64,000 nucleotides of DNA from Luteimonas saliphila (GTDB lineage: Bacteria > Pseudomonadota > Gammaproteobacteria > Xanthomonadales > Xanthomonadaceae). This document shows positions 37,329 through 46,092 of the stretch, piece by piece (position 1 is the first letter of the stretch; each line of letters opens with the position of its first letter). The notes below the pieces were generated by a model. The model was not told where the DNA came from and made no database searches. It saw nothing but the letters and a program-made list of their open reading frames with translations. A program made the translations under genes and the position numbers. The stretch is from NCBI RefSeq assembly GCF_016774335.1, contig NZ_JAETWA010000046.1, positions 124,001-188,000 on the forward strand, written 5' to 3'.

Positions 37329-37483
37329 GGGCAAGAGTGTTGCCCAGGCTTTTACCCAGCGGCATCATCCGCCCCTGCCGTGATGCATCGGAAAACTCTG
37401 AAGCAGACTTCGGAAGTCACTCTGACACCCTTTGGCTATTGCCTCGTTTCGTCGTGATGGCGACACCACGCTGGAGATCCGTC

Positions 37484-37855
37484 ATGAAATACCTGGGCCT
37501 GGCCTACTACAGCCCCGAAAAATTCGCCGCCATGTCGCCGGAGGCTGTCGATGCCCTGGTGAGCCAGTGCCCCGCGCTGGACGAGAAGATGCGCGCCACC
37601 GGCAAGGTGCTGGTGTCCGCGTCGCTCGGCGAGCCGGACGCATGGATGACGCTGCGGCCGCGCGCGGGCAAGGTGCAGGTCAGCGATGGACCCTACACCG
37701 AGTCGAAGGAACTGGTGGGCGGCCTGTTCGTCATCGAGGCGGAGAGCCACGACGAGGCGGTACGCCTCGCCTCCATGCACCCGGCCGCCACGCTGGGCGA
37801 GGAAGGCGGCTGGGCCGTCGAGCTGATCCCGATCGACTTCTACCTCGGCGACTGA
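37484..37855 (+). CDS. YCII/DGPF-domain protein
   Basis: A 123-residue protein of the YCII-related family: MKYLGLAYYSPEKFAAM at the start, the DGPYTESKELVGGLFVIEA segment that names the DGPF group, and a ...HPAA end of the ferredoxin-like fold. Biochemical role is generally unknown; many are encoded beside ECF sigma factors, but none is here. Start ATG 37484 gives the canonical N-terminus; an in-frame ATG 9 codons upstream is possible. Confidence 0.87.
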   Translation: MKYLGLAYYSPEKFAAMSPEAVDALVSQCPALDEKMRATGKVLVSASLGEPDAWMTLRPRAGKVQVSDGPYTESKELVGGLFVIEAESHDEAVRLASMHPAATLGEEGGWAVELIPIDFYLGD

Positions 37856-38505
37856 GAGGGACCACGAACGACGCCAGGTTCGCTGACGAACCGCGCGAAG
37901 AGGCAATCCGACCGTTCGTCGCCAACGCAAAAATCCGCTTGCACCCGTGCATCGACGCGAGTAAGGTGCGCACCCTTCGGGATCCATGCGATCCATTTCA
38001 ACGCTTCAATCTTCGACCATGACCCTCCGCCACCATATCGCCAACCGCCCCATGCCGTCGCCGCGCAAGCGCGATGCAGGGCTGCGCGCGTGGTTCGCGC
38101 ATGAAGGCGTCTTCCTGACCTGACCGGCTCCTCCACGGGAGATCGGTCACCCCGATCTTCCGAGGCACGGCGAATGCCCTCGGACTCCATGCCGGGGGCA
38201 TTTTCGTTCTGGCGTTCGCAAAGGACTTTTCGAACACGCGTGCATCGCGCGATCCCGAGGCACCCGGGCCATGCTGGCCCGTGGCAAGGGACGCGGAGAC
38301 GCGACGGTGCGGGCTTACGCCCGCGTCCGGCGCGGCGCCTGGGTGCCTCGGTGCAGGCCGCGGCGCGATGCGACGCCATGAATTGTCGCCTGGAAAGCGG
38401 CAATACGCAGTCGGATCCACCGGCAACAGCGGTGCGGGCTCGTGTCCCGTCCGGTGCGCGCGGCGTTGCCGTGGCGTATGCCGATGCCGGACCGGACCGG
38501 CTGCG
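37856..38505. other. Gene-poor stretch with a leader-like mini-ORF and stacked hairpins
   Basis: A 45-codon ORF (37986-38123, start MRSISTLQSS) is followed by the hairpin AGATCGG/CCGATCT (38140-38158), then two mutually exclusive stems: CCGAGG (38160) with CCTCGG (38178), or AATGCCC (38173) with GGGCATT (38196) followed by TTCGTT. This has the layout of a transcription attenuator, but no gene follows in range. A -24/-12-like AGGCACGGCGAATGC lies at 38163-38177 in the same place. From 38210 to 38505 I see nothing recognisable. Confidence 0.4.
37986..38123 (+). CDS. Possible 45-residue leader peptide
   Basis: A short ORF with two in-frame ATG codons (37986, 38019) ending 17 bases before a series of hairpins. 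No run of a single amino acid marks it as a classical amino-acid leader, and its family is unknown. It is listed because of its position before alternative stems. Confidence 0.25.
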   Translation: MRSISTLQSSTMTLRHHIANRPMPSPRKRDAGLRAWFAHEGVFLT

Positions 38506-38576
38506 ACAACGTTGGCTCAACTGGGAGAGCAACAGCCAAAGGCTGTCGGTTGCGGGTTCGAATCCCGCACGTTGAC
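38506..38576 (+). ncRNA. tRNA-like RNA 1 upstream of slipin-rtcB
   Basis: Cloverleaf parts: acceptor ACAACGT with ACGTTGA (6 of 7 pairs), D arm GCTC-AACTGGGA-GAGC, T arm GCGGG-TTCGAAT-CCCGC (perfect). The anticodon arm is abnormal: ACAGCC-AAA-GGCTGT closes as a six-pair stem with a three-base loop, or AACAG/CTGTC with loop CCAAAGG lacking U33. No CCA is encoded. It is not a normal decoding tRNA. With its tandem partner and the RNA ligase downstream, it resembles tRNA-like RNAs of RNA-repair operons (for example the tRNA-like module of YrlA). Confidence 0.65.
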
Positions 38577-38650
38577 CTCTGGATAGCTCAGACGGGTAGA
38601 GCAATGGACTTTTCATCCATGTGTCGCGGGTTCGAATCCCGCTCCAACGA
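38577..38650 (+). ncRNA. tRNA-like RNA 2 upstream of slipin-rtcB
   Basis: Abuts the first without a gap. D arm GCTC-AGACGGGTA-GAGC, anticodon stem ATGGA/TCCAT (perfect), loop CTTTTCA (nominal anticodon UUU, with an unusual C37), T arm GCGGG-TTCGAAT-CCCGC (perfect). The acceptor CTCTGGA/TCCAACG pairs only 5 of 7. No CCA is encoded. It might be a decayed tRNA-Lys, but conserved elbows with abnormal ends in both tandem copies suggest a structural RNA. Confidence 0.65.
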
Positions 38651-38652
38651 TT

Positions 38653-38669
38653 GCTGATCCTCGATCAGC
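38653..38669 (+). promoter_or_regulatory. Hairpin after the tRNA-like pair
   Basis: GCTGATC-CTC-GATCAGC, a perfect seven-pair stem three bases after the second tRNA-like sequence. No T tract follows, so it may guide 3' processing rather than termination. Confidence 0.45.
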
Positions 38670-39001
38670 CCACAGGGCGCAAGCCCGATCCGGGAACGTC
38701 CCGTGCGCGGGTTCCAGGGCATCGCAATGCACCGCGATGCACGAGGGCCGCGCAGCGGGGAACGCACCGGCACCGCGTCCGGTCGGTGGCCGACAGCGGG
38801 GAGCAGCGGTGGCGCGCCGGCACGGGTGCGATCGCCGCTCCCCGCCAGACGCCACCACCCGCACCGGCCGCCCGCGCGCGCTTCGTCAGGGGCGTTTCCA
38901 CCTTGTTCCGCCGGCGGCTTCCTGCTTCCGGCACCACGCGGCAACCGGCTCCCCGCACCTCGCGAGCCGGATCACCAGAGCCATTCACAAGGAGAGAGCC
39001 C

Positions 39002-40126
39002 ATGATGTTCTGGACCCGACGGGTGGTGATCGGCGATGCCGAGCGCGGCCTGGTGTATCGCAACCGTCGTTTCGAACGCGTGCTCGCGCCGGGCGTGTAT
39101 CGCCTGTTCGCGTGGCGCGGCCGGCTCGAGGTGGTCGCGCACGACATCCGCAAGCCGGAATACGCCGGCAACGATGTCGACGCGCTGATCGCCGCGCTCG
39201 GCACCCGCCTGGGCGAGACCTTCGTGCTCGCCGACATCGGCATGGACGAGGTGGGCCTGGTCTCGAAGAACGGCCGCCTCGAGGACGTGCTGGCCCCGGG
39301 CGTGCGCCAGCTGTACTGGCGCGGCCTGGTGCAGGTCGATGTCGAGACGGTGTCGCTCGCGGAAGGTGTGCGGGTGGCGCCGGAGGTCGCGCGTCGCCTG
39401 CGCCAGCTCGGCGCGCTGGCCCGCGTGGCCGTGGTGCTGGAGGTGCCGGCGGAGTCGGCGGGCCTGGTGTTCGTCGACAACATGCTGGTTGAGGTGCTCG
39501 GCGCCGGCAGCTACGCCTTCTGGAACTTCCGGAAGAACGTGGCGGTGGAGACCATCGAGCTGCGCGTGCAGTCCATGGAGGTCTCCGGCCAGGAGCTGTT
39601 GACCCGCGACAAGGTGAGCCTGCGCGTGAACCTGGCCGCGTCCGTGCGCGTGACCGACCCGGTCGCCGCGCGCACCAAGGTGGCCAAGTACGGCGACTAC
39701 GTCTACCGCGAACTGCAGTACGGTTTGCGCAAGGCCGTCGCCGCCCGCACGCTCGACGAGCTGCTGGGCGACAAGGCCACGCTGGACGCGGAGATCTTCG
39801 GCTACGTGCGTGGTCGCGTGGAGGCGCTGGGCATCGAGGTGCTGGGTGTCGGCGTCAAGGACGTGATCCTGCCGGGCGAGATGCGCGAGATCCTCAACGG
39901 CGTGGTGCAGGCGGAGAAGCTGGCCCAGGCCAACGTGATCCGCCGCCGCGAGGAGGCAAACGCCACCCGGTCGCTGCTCAACACCGCGAAGCTGATCGAT
40001 GAAAGCCCGGTGCTGATGCGCCTCAAGGAGCTGGAGGCCCTGGAGAAGGTGACCGAGAAGATCGACCGGTTGACCGTGTTCGGCGGCCTGGATGGCGTCG
40101 TCAGGCAATTGGTGACGATGAAGTAG
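39002..40126 (+). CDS. Slipin/SPFH (band 7) protein of an RtcB locus
   Basis: A 374-residue SPFH-domain protein. The N-terminus has two similar units (RRFERVLAPGVYRLFAWRG and GRLEDVLAPGVRQLYWRG) before the band-7 core (VPAESAGLVFVDNMLVEVL, SMEVSGQELLTRDKVSLRVNLAASVRVTD, YRELQYGLRKAVAARTLDELL) and a C-terminal helix ending QLVTMK. There is no clear transmembrane helix, unlike typical slipins. AAGGAGAG precedes the ATG. rtcB starts 58 bases downstream. Slipin-rtcB pairing is known in bacterial RNA-repair operons; the protein may scaffold the ligase or its RNA at the membrane. Confidence 0.88.
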   Translation: MMFWTRRVVIGDAERGLVYRNRRFERVLAPGVYRLFAWRGRLEVVAHDIRKPEYAGNDVDALIAALGTRLGETFVLADIGMDEVGLVSKNGRLEDVLAPGVRQLYWRGLVQVDVETVSLAEGVRVAPEVARRLRQLGALARVAVVLEVPAESAGLVFVDNMLVEVLGAGSYAFWNFRKNVAVETIELRVQSMEVSGQELLTRDKVSLRVNLAASVRVTDPVAARTKVAKYGDYVYRELQYGLRKAVAARTLDELLGDKATLDAEIFGYVRGRVEALGIEVLGVGVKDVILPGEMREILNGVVQAEKLAQANVIRRREEANATRSLLNTAKLIDESPVLMRLKELEALEKVTEKIDRLTVFGGLDGVVRQLVTMK

Positions 40127-40184
40127 CAATATCCCCGGTCGTCGCACGGACGCGACGGGCGGGGCCTTACAAGGAATGGAACAG

Positions 40185-41402
<1,218 letters not shown>

Positions 41403-41452
41403 GCAATGCCCCGCGCAGGTGCCGCTTCCCTCCGCGTCGCCGAGTCGCCGCC

Positions 41453-41487
41453 GTAGCCCGGATAAGCCCGCAGGGCGCATCCGGGGG
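41453..41487 (+). repeat. REP-like repeat, single forward unit
   Basis: GTAGCCCGGATAAGCCCGCA continuing to GGGCGCATCCGGGGG: an imperfect palindrome (CCCGGAT/ATCCGGG, GCCC/GGGC). The same unit recurs about ten times in the window. Confidence 0.85.
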
Positions 41488-41585
41488 AGCTCCGCATCCG
41501 AGCCCCATGTCGTCTCCCGCGTGGGGACGGGCCTGGTCGGGCGGCGCGTCGTCCGGCCAACTGCTGAGGAACGGTGCTGAGGAAC

Positions 41586-41637
41586 GGTGTCAGGGCCACT
41601 TAAGCGGCGTGGCCTTGCGGAAAGTCACTCTGACACC
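41586..41637 (+). mobile_element. 52-bp internally deleted RAYT relative (MITE-like)
   Basis: The left end GGTGTCAGGGCCACTTAAGC is followed by GGCGTGGCCTTGCGG, homologous to the transposase 3' end, and runs directly into the right end AAGTCACTCTGACACC. Both termini of the 36.3-kb element are kept and nearly all the interior is missing. A partial repeat GAGGAACGGTG abuts the left end. Confidence 0.75.
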
Positions 41638-41798
41638 CTTTGCCTTGCCCGCTCTTTGCCCGGCTGCCTCGCAAGCAGCAGGCACACGTGGCACCCCGTG
41701 GCGGGCGGACGATCGTTCGCAGCATTCGACAAACCGTAGCAGGAAAGTCCAATGCCCCGCGCAGGCGGCTGCAGCACACTCCGGGGCTGGCCTCCCGT

Positions 41799-42173
41799 AT
41801 GACGACACTCATGGACTACGACACCCTGATGCAGGCCAACCTGGCCCGCGTGTTCGGCGAGCACGATCCCGTGCGCCGGATCGAAGCCATCAGCGGACTC
41901 TATGCCGCCGATGCAACACTCTACGAACCGCACGCGGTGGCCAGGGGCCATGCCGCGATCAACGCCGCGGTCACCACGCTGCTTGCCGGTCTTCCGCCGG
42001 ACTTCGTGTTCACCGCGCAGGGCCCGGCCGTGGGCCACCACGGGCTTGCCCGATTGAGGTGGAACGCAGGCCCCGCCGGCGGCCCCGCGGCCGTGACCGG
42101 AATGGATGTCGCGCAGGTGGACCGCGGGCGCATCCACGCGCTGCACGTGTTCATCGACCCCGCCAACGCCTGA
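41799..42173 (+). CDS. SnoaL/NTF2-like protein
   Basis: A 124-residue NTF2-fold protein: ARVFGEHDPVRRIEAISGLYAADATLYEPHAVARGHAAINAAV is the typical helix-plus-strand start, and GMDVAQVDRGRIHALHVFID the closing sheet. SnoaL-like proteins bind small hydrophobic substrates as isomerases or as orphan scavengers. No operon partner; REP repeats flank both sides. Confidence 0.85.
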   Translation: MTTLMDYDTLMQANLARVFGEHDPVRRIEAISGLYAADATLYEPHAVARGHAAINAAVTTLLAGLPPDFVFTAQGPAVGHHGLARLRWNAGPAGGPAAVTGMDVAQVDRGRIHALHVFIDPANA

Positions 42174-43941
42174 ACTCCAGCGGATCCATCCCCCGGAAGT
42201 CGGAGTCGACGGCCCGCTGCATCCGTAGGACAGTCGCGTAGCCCGGATAAGCCCGTAGGGCGCATCCGGGGATCCCGCATCCGAGACCCGCGTCGTCTCC
42301 CGCGTCGGGGACGCGCCAGGGTCGGGTGGGGCCGCCCGGCCACCGCCCCGGGTGCGGCGTTGCCTTACCCGGGCTACGCGCTGCATCCGTAGGACAGTCG
42401 CGTAGCCCGGATAAGCCCGTAGGGCGCATCCGGGGATCCCGCATCCGAGACCCGCGTCGTCTCCCGCGTCGGGGACGCGCCAGGGTCGGGTGCGGACCGC
42501 CCGGCCACCGCCCCGGGTGCGGCGTCGCCTTACCCGGGCGACGGCGCTGGAGCCGGCTCAGCCCGCCACGGACCCCGGCCGCGTCAGCCACGCCGCCACC
42601 ACCAGCGCGCAGAACACGCCTGCGTTGATCCTGGGCGGCACGTACGGCGCGAACACGAACGCGATCGCGAGCCAGCCGAGCCCGGCCAGCAGTGCGAGCG
42701 CCAGCGGCGGCGTGGTGCCCAGCAGCGGCAGCGCGCGCGCCGCGACCATCAGTCCCAGCGCGCCGAGCGCGACCTGACCCAGCGAGTACGCCGAGTGCAG
42801 GCCGTAGTACAGCAGCGTGGTCTGGGCGCCGGGTGGATGCACGCCGCGCACGTGGTGCGACACCACGTCGATCGCGAAATGCGCGATACCTGTGAGCGTG
42901 AGCCAGCCGAAGGCGGTGTAGATGAGCCATTTGTGCATGGATGCGCTCCGGAGCGGTCAGGCGTGCGCGACATGGTGGAGGCGCGAACGGGGCGACGCCG
43001 CGCGCATCCGCCCCCGCGCGGGCCTCGTCGGCGACGCGCAGGCCGGTCAGCCGTTCCGAGACTTCCCACAGCCGCAGCGCGTGGCCGAGATCGAGCGCGC
43101 GGTCGGGCACGCGCGCCATGCTGGGCGTGCCGCGGGTTTCGCCGAAATAGGCGGGACCGTAGTACGCGCCGCCCTCGGCCTGCGCGGCGGTGGCCGCGAA
43201 CAGCGTCGGCCAGGCGCCGTTCGCCGCCGGCTGGAACAGGAACCACAGCCAGCGTCGCGTGCGGCCGGCCGCGCTGTCGGGGCCCGCGCCGTTGAGCAGC
43301 AGGTCGGTGCGCGAGATGCCCGGATGCGCGGCGATGCTGCGCAGGTTCCAGCCGAAGGCCTCGCTGCGGCGCTGCAGCTCCATCGCGAACACCAGGCAGG
43401 CGAGCTTGGACTGCGCATACGCCACCATCGGCTGGTAGTCGCGTTCGCTTTGCAGGTCGTCGAAGTCGAAGCGGCCCTGGCGCGCGGCCACGCTCGACAG
43501 CGTTACCACGCGCGCATCGCCGCTCCGCCGCAGCAGCGGCAGCAGCTGCGCGGTGAGCGCGAAGTGGCCCAGGTGGTTGGTGCCGAACTGCAGCTCGAAG
43601 CCGTCTGCGGTGGTGCGGCGTCGGGGCGGGGTCATGACGCCGGCGTTGTTGACCAGCAGGTCGATGCGGTCGAGCGATGCGCGCAGGCGTGCGCCGCAGG
43701 CGGCGATCGACGCCAGACTGGCGAGGTCGAGCGGTACGTAGTCGACGTCTGCGCCGGGCGCGGCGTCGCGAATACGGCGCGTGGCTTCCGCGCCCTTCTC
43801 GGTGTTGCGACCCGCGAGGATCACGCCGGCACCGGCGCGCGCCAGTGCCAGGGCGGTCTCGTGGCCGAGGCCGCCGGTGCCGGTGATGACGGCCGTGCGG
43901 CCGTGCTGTGGGGGAAGGTCGTCGGGGGTCCAGCGGTCCAT
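42151..43941 (-). CDS. Short-chain dehydrogenase/reductase with anomalous read-through C-terminus
   Basis: Residues 1-about 325 form an SDR of the retinol-dehydrogenase/WW-oxidoreductase-like type: GTGGLGHETALAL nucleotide loop, LVNNAG, SSVA and the YAQSKLA catalytic motif, ending in LWEVSERLTGLRVAD as in the adjacent paralogue. No stop follows. The frame continues about 270 codons through the membrane-protein gene (42558-42938, other frame) and both REP copies to 42151. That tail is Arg/Gly/Ala-rich shadow sequence, so the true stop seems lost by substitution or frameshift near 42940-42970. Start MDRWTPDD chosen. Confidence 0.75.
   Translation of the reverse strand: MDRWTPDDLPPQHGRTAVITGTGGLGHETALALARAGAGVILAGRNTEKGAEATRRIRDAAPGADVDYVPLDLASLASIAACGARLRASLDRIDLLVNNAGVMTPPRRRTTADGFELQFGTNHLGHFALTAQLLPLLRRSGDARVVTLSSVAARQGRFDFDDLQSERDYQPMVAYAQSKLACLVFAMELQRRSEAFGWNLRSIAAHPGISRTDLLLNGAGPDSAAGRTRRWLWFLFQPAANGAWPTLFAATAAQAEGGAYYGPAYFGETRGTPSMARVPDRALDLGHALRLWEVSERLTGLRVADEARAGADARGVAPFAPPPCRARLTAPERIHAQMAHLHRLRLAHAHRYRAFRDRRGVAPRARRASTRRPDHAAVLRPALGVLAGSGRARRAGTDGRGARAAAAGHHAAAGARTAGRARLARDRVRVRAVRAAQDQRRRVLRAGGGGVADAAGVRGGLSRLQRRRPGKATPHPGRWPGGPHPTLARPRRGRRRGSRMRDPRMRPTGLSGLRDCPTDAARSPGKATPHPGRWPGGPTRPWRVPDAGDDAGLGCGIPGCALRAYPGYATVLRMQRAVDSDFRGMDPLEFRRWRGR
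42215..42543. repeat. 164-bp tandem duplication carrying paired REP units
   Basis: CGCTGCATCCGTAGGACAGT begins at 42215 and again at 42379. Each copy contains a forward unit (42238-42271; 42402-42435) and an inverted variant CCCGGGTGCGGCGTTGCCTT ending in CGGGCTACG or CGGGCGACG (42347-42378; 42511-42543). This is a BIME-like arrangement that has been duplicated in tandem. Confidence 0.85.
42558..42938 (-). CDS. Small four-helix integral membrane protein
   Basis: A 126-residue inner-membrane protein with about four hydrophobic segments (WLIYTAFGWLTLTGIAHFAI, LHSAYSLGQVALGALGLMVA, LALALLAGLGWLAIAFVFA, FCALVVAAWL). It is of unknown function, with similarity in style to small conserved proteins beside SDR genes. 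The preceding SDR frame runs through it out of phase; the hydrophobic pattern and clean N-terminus favour this frame as the real gene. Confidence 0.75.
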   Translation of the reverse strand: MHKWLIYTAFGWLTLTGIAHFAIDVVSHHVRGVHPPGAQTTLLYYGLHSAYSLGQVALGALGLMVAARALPLLGTTPPLALALLAGLGWLAIAFVFAPYVPPRINAGVFCALVVAAWLTRPGSVAG

Positions 43942-43978
43942 GGCGATGCTCCGGTGTGGTGGAAGCGGCGGCACGCGG

Positions 43979-45094
43979 TCAGCGCGCGCCGGCGGGGAAA
44001 CGGGTTTCGGTCAGCTGCTCGGTGACGCTCCACAGGCGCGCGGCGACCCCGGCGTCCTGCGCGGCGGGTGGCACGGTGGCCAGGCCGAGCGGACCGTTGA
44101 TTTCCATGGGGCCGGTGGGGCCGTAGTAGGTGCCGCCGACGGCCTCGGGTGCGGTCGCGGCGAACAGGGTCGGGATCGCGCCCTGCGCCGCGGTCTGGTA
44201 GTGCTCGCGGCGGCTGGCCCATTGCTGGCCCTGGGCGCTGTCCAGGCCCGGTCCGCGCGCGACCAGTTCGGTCACCGCCACGCCCGGGTGCGCGGCCAGG
44301 CTCTGCAGGCCCCAGCCGGCGGCGTCGCTGCGCCGCTGCAGTTCGCGCGCGAACATCAGGCAGGCGAGCTTGGACTGCGCGTACGCCACCATCGGCTCGT
44401 AGCTGCGCTCGGACTGCAGGTCGTGGAAGTCGATCCGCCCGCGCAGCGCGGCGATGCTCGACAGCGTGACCACGCGCGGCGCTTCGCTCCTGCGCAGCAG
44501 CGGCAGCAGCTCGGCGGTCAGCACGAAGTGGCCGGCGTAGTTGGTCGCGAACTGCGCTTCCAGGCCGTCGGGCGAGGTGCCGCGCTCGGGCGGGGCCATG
44601 ATCGCGGCGTTGTTGATCAGGCCGTCGACGCGCGGCAGCGAGTCGCGCAGCCGCGCGCCCAGCGCACGCACCGTCGACAGGTCGGCGAGGTCGACGGACT
44701 CGAACTGCAGCTGCGCATCGGGGTCGTCGGCGCGGATCTTCGCGATCGCCTCGGCGCCGCGCTCCGGGTTGCGCGCGACGATCACCACGCGCGCGCCGGC
44801 GGCGGCGAGCGCCTTGGCGTCCTCGAAGCCCATGCCGCTGGTGCCGCCGGTGACGACGAAGATGCGGCCCGCCTGCGACGGCATGTCGGCCAGCGACCAG
44901 TCGGGCTTCGGCGCGGCCTGCGCGCGCGCACTATTGCCGGCGAAGGCGGCGACGGCCGCCAGGCAGAGCGCGGCCAGGCGCTGGCGCCAGGCGGCGCCTA
45001 CGTTGCGGGGATTGCGCGTGGCGAGTCGCTGGTGGGCGATGGAAAGCGCAGGCGCGCGACGTGATGCGGAAAGTGCGAAGTTCCGGGTATGCAT
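43979..45094 (-). CDS. Exported short-chain dehydrogenase/reductase
   Basis: A 371-residue SDR paralogous to the downstream gene: GGTSGMGFEDAKAL, NNAAIMAPPE, SSIAAL, YAQSKLACLMF, ending LWSVTEQLTETRFPAG. It has about 60 extra N-terminal residues with a hydrophobic LAALCLAAVAAFAGNSARAQA that looks like a signal peptide cleaved at ARAQA. An exported NAD(P)-dependent SDR is unusual since cofactors are cytoplasmic; the start could instead lie further in. It shares a strand and short spacing with the next SDR and with the hydrolase upstream. Confidence 0.87.
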   Translation of the reverse strand: MHTRNFALSASRRAPALSIAHQRLATRNPRNVGAAWRQRLAALCLAAVAAFAGNSARAQAAPKPDWSLADMPSQAGRIFVVTGGTSGMGFEDAKALAAAGARVVIVARNPERGAEAIAKIRADDPDAQLQFESVDLADLSTVRALGARLRDSLPRVDGLINNAAIMAPPERGTSPDGLEAQFATNYAGHFVLTAELLPLLRRSEAPRVVTLSSIAALRGRIDFHDLQSERSYEPMVAYAQSKLACLMFARELQRRSDAAGWGLQSLAAHPGVAVTELVARGPGLDSAQGQQWASRREHYQTAAQGAIPTLFAATAPEAVGGTYYGPTGPMEINGPLGLATVPPAAQDAGVAARLWSVTEQLTETRFPAGAR

Positions 45095-45146
45095 GGGGGA
45101 ATGTCCTCGTGGGCAGGGAAGGGGTGGGGTGTCGCGGCAAGCCGCG

Positions 45147-46091
45147 TCAGGGGTCGAGGTGGAAGTGGAAGAACGGCGCGAGCCGCTCGATCGCCGGATC
45201 GATGTGTTCGTCGCGGTGGTAGAGGTCGTAGTGGCCGGCGCCGGGGATCACGACCAGCGCCTTGTCCGGCCCGCGCGCGAGGCCGTAGAGCGCCTGCCCG
45301 GTCTCGTACTGGCAGGTGCTGCCCTGGCGGCCGGCGACGATCACCATCAGCGGCTGCACCAGCAGGTCGGGCACCAGGTGGAAGCCGTCGAAGCCGAGCA
45401 TGGGCCCGACGCTGCGCAGCAGCAGCCGGTTGCTGGCGTTCGGGTGGCGATGCGGCGACTCGCGATGGAAGCGGATCGCCTCGAGCAGGTCGCGGTCGGT
45501 GATGCCTTCCGCGCCCGCGGCGTCGAGGCTGTCGGGAATCCAGCGCTCGCGCCGTTCGGCGGCGCCGCGCGCGGCGGCGGTGCGCGCACGGCCGACCTCG
45601 GCCAGCCGCGCATGCATGCGCTCGCCCGGCAGCATCCGCCGGAACGCGCGGCCGACGTCGGTGCCGGCGACCGTCGCCACCACCTTGAAGCGGTGCTCGG
45701 TCAGCGCCGCGTTGACCGCGTAGCCGCCGCCGGCGCAGATGCCGAGCACGGCGATGCGCGCCTCGTCGACGAACGGCAGCGTCACCAGGTGGTCGACCGC
45801 GCAGCGCAGGTCCTCGACCCGCGCGCCGGGATCCTCGAGATCGCGCGCCGCGCCGCCGCTCGCGCCCTGGTGCGAGGGATCGAAGGCGATCGCGACGAAG
45901 CCGCGCGCGGCCAGCTTGCGCGCGTAGATCGTGCCGACCTGTTCCTTGACGCTGTTGCCGGGCGTCGACAGCACGATGGCCGGCCAGACGCGGTCCTGGT
46001 CGAAGTCCGGCGGCAGGTGCAACTGCGCGGCGATCGCGATCTCGCCGTTGCGGAACGTCGTCTCGCGCAGGGTCGTGGGCGCGGCGGCCAT
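45147..46091 (-). CDS. Alpha/beta hydrolase with Cys nucleophile position
   Basis: A 314-residue dienelactone-hydrolase/YcjY-like hydrolase. LSTPGNSVKEQVGTIYARKLAARGFVAIAFD is the N-terminal fold. The nucleophile elbow is GICAGGG with Cys in place of Ser, as in dienelactone hydrolases. The His lies in GAGHYDLYH. Cytoplasmic. Same strand as, and one base away from, the MipA-like gene upstream, so co-transcribed. Substrate unknown. Confidence 0.87.
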   Translation of the reverse strand: MAAAPTTLRETTFRNGEIAIAAQLHLPPDFDQDRVWPAIVLSTPGNSVKEQVGTIYARKLAARGFVAIAFDPSHQGASGGAARDLEDPGARVEDLRCAVDHLVTLPFVDEARIAVLGICAGGGYAVNAALTEHRFKVVATVAGTDVGRAFRRMLPGERMHARLAEVGRARTAAARGAAERRERWIPDSLDAAGAEGITDRDLLEAIRFHRESPHRHPNASNRLLLRSVGPMLGFDGFHLVPDLLVQPLMVIVAGRQGSTCQYETGQALYGLARGPDKALVVIPGAGHYDLYHRDEHIDPAIERLAPFFHFHLDP

Positions 46092-46092
46092 G

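Larger units (their letters stand above)
36296..37434 (-). mobile_element. RAYT (REP-associated tyrosine transposase) element with nested partial copies
   Basis: The element is bounded by GGTGTCAGAGTCACTT (36296) and AAGTCACTCTGACACC (37414), an inverted pair. Two partial copies of its transposase 3' end are stacked at the left (36296-36471 and 36527-36612) before the full-length but frameshifted gene, each opening with the same end sequence. Between them GAACGGTGTC is repeated five times. This looks like repeated insertion at the element's own end. Confidence 0.8.

Noticed and set aside
37939..37977. TTGCAC and TAAGGT as a sigma-70 promoter
   Set aside because: Spacing is 27 bases, too long for a -35/-10 pair.
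38506..38650. Two ordinary tRNA genes (nominal anticodons AAA and UUU)
   Set aside because: First lacks U33 and has a collapsed anticodon arm, second has two acceptor mismatches and C37; neither encodes CCA. Listed as tRNA-like RNAs.
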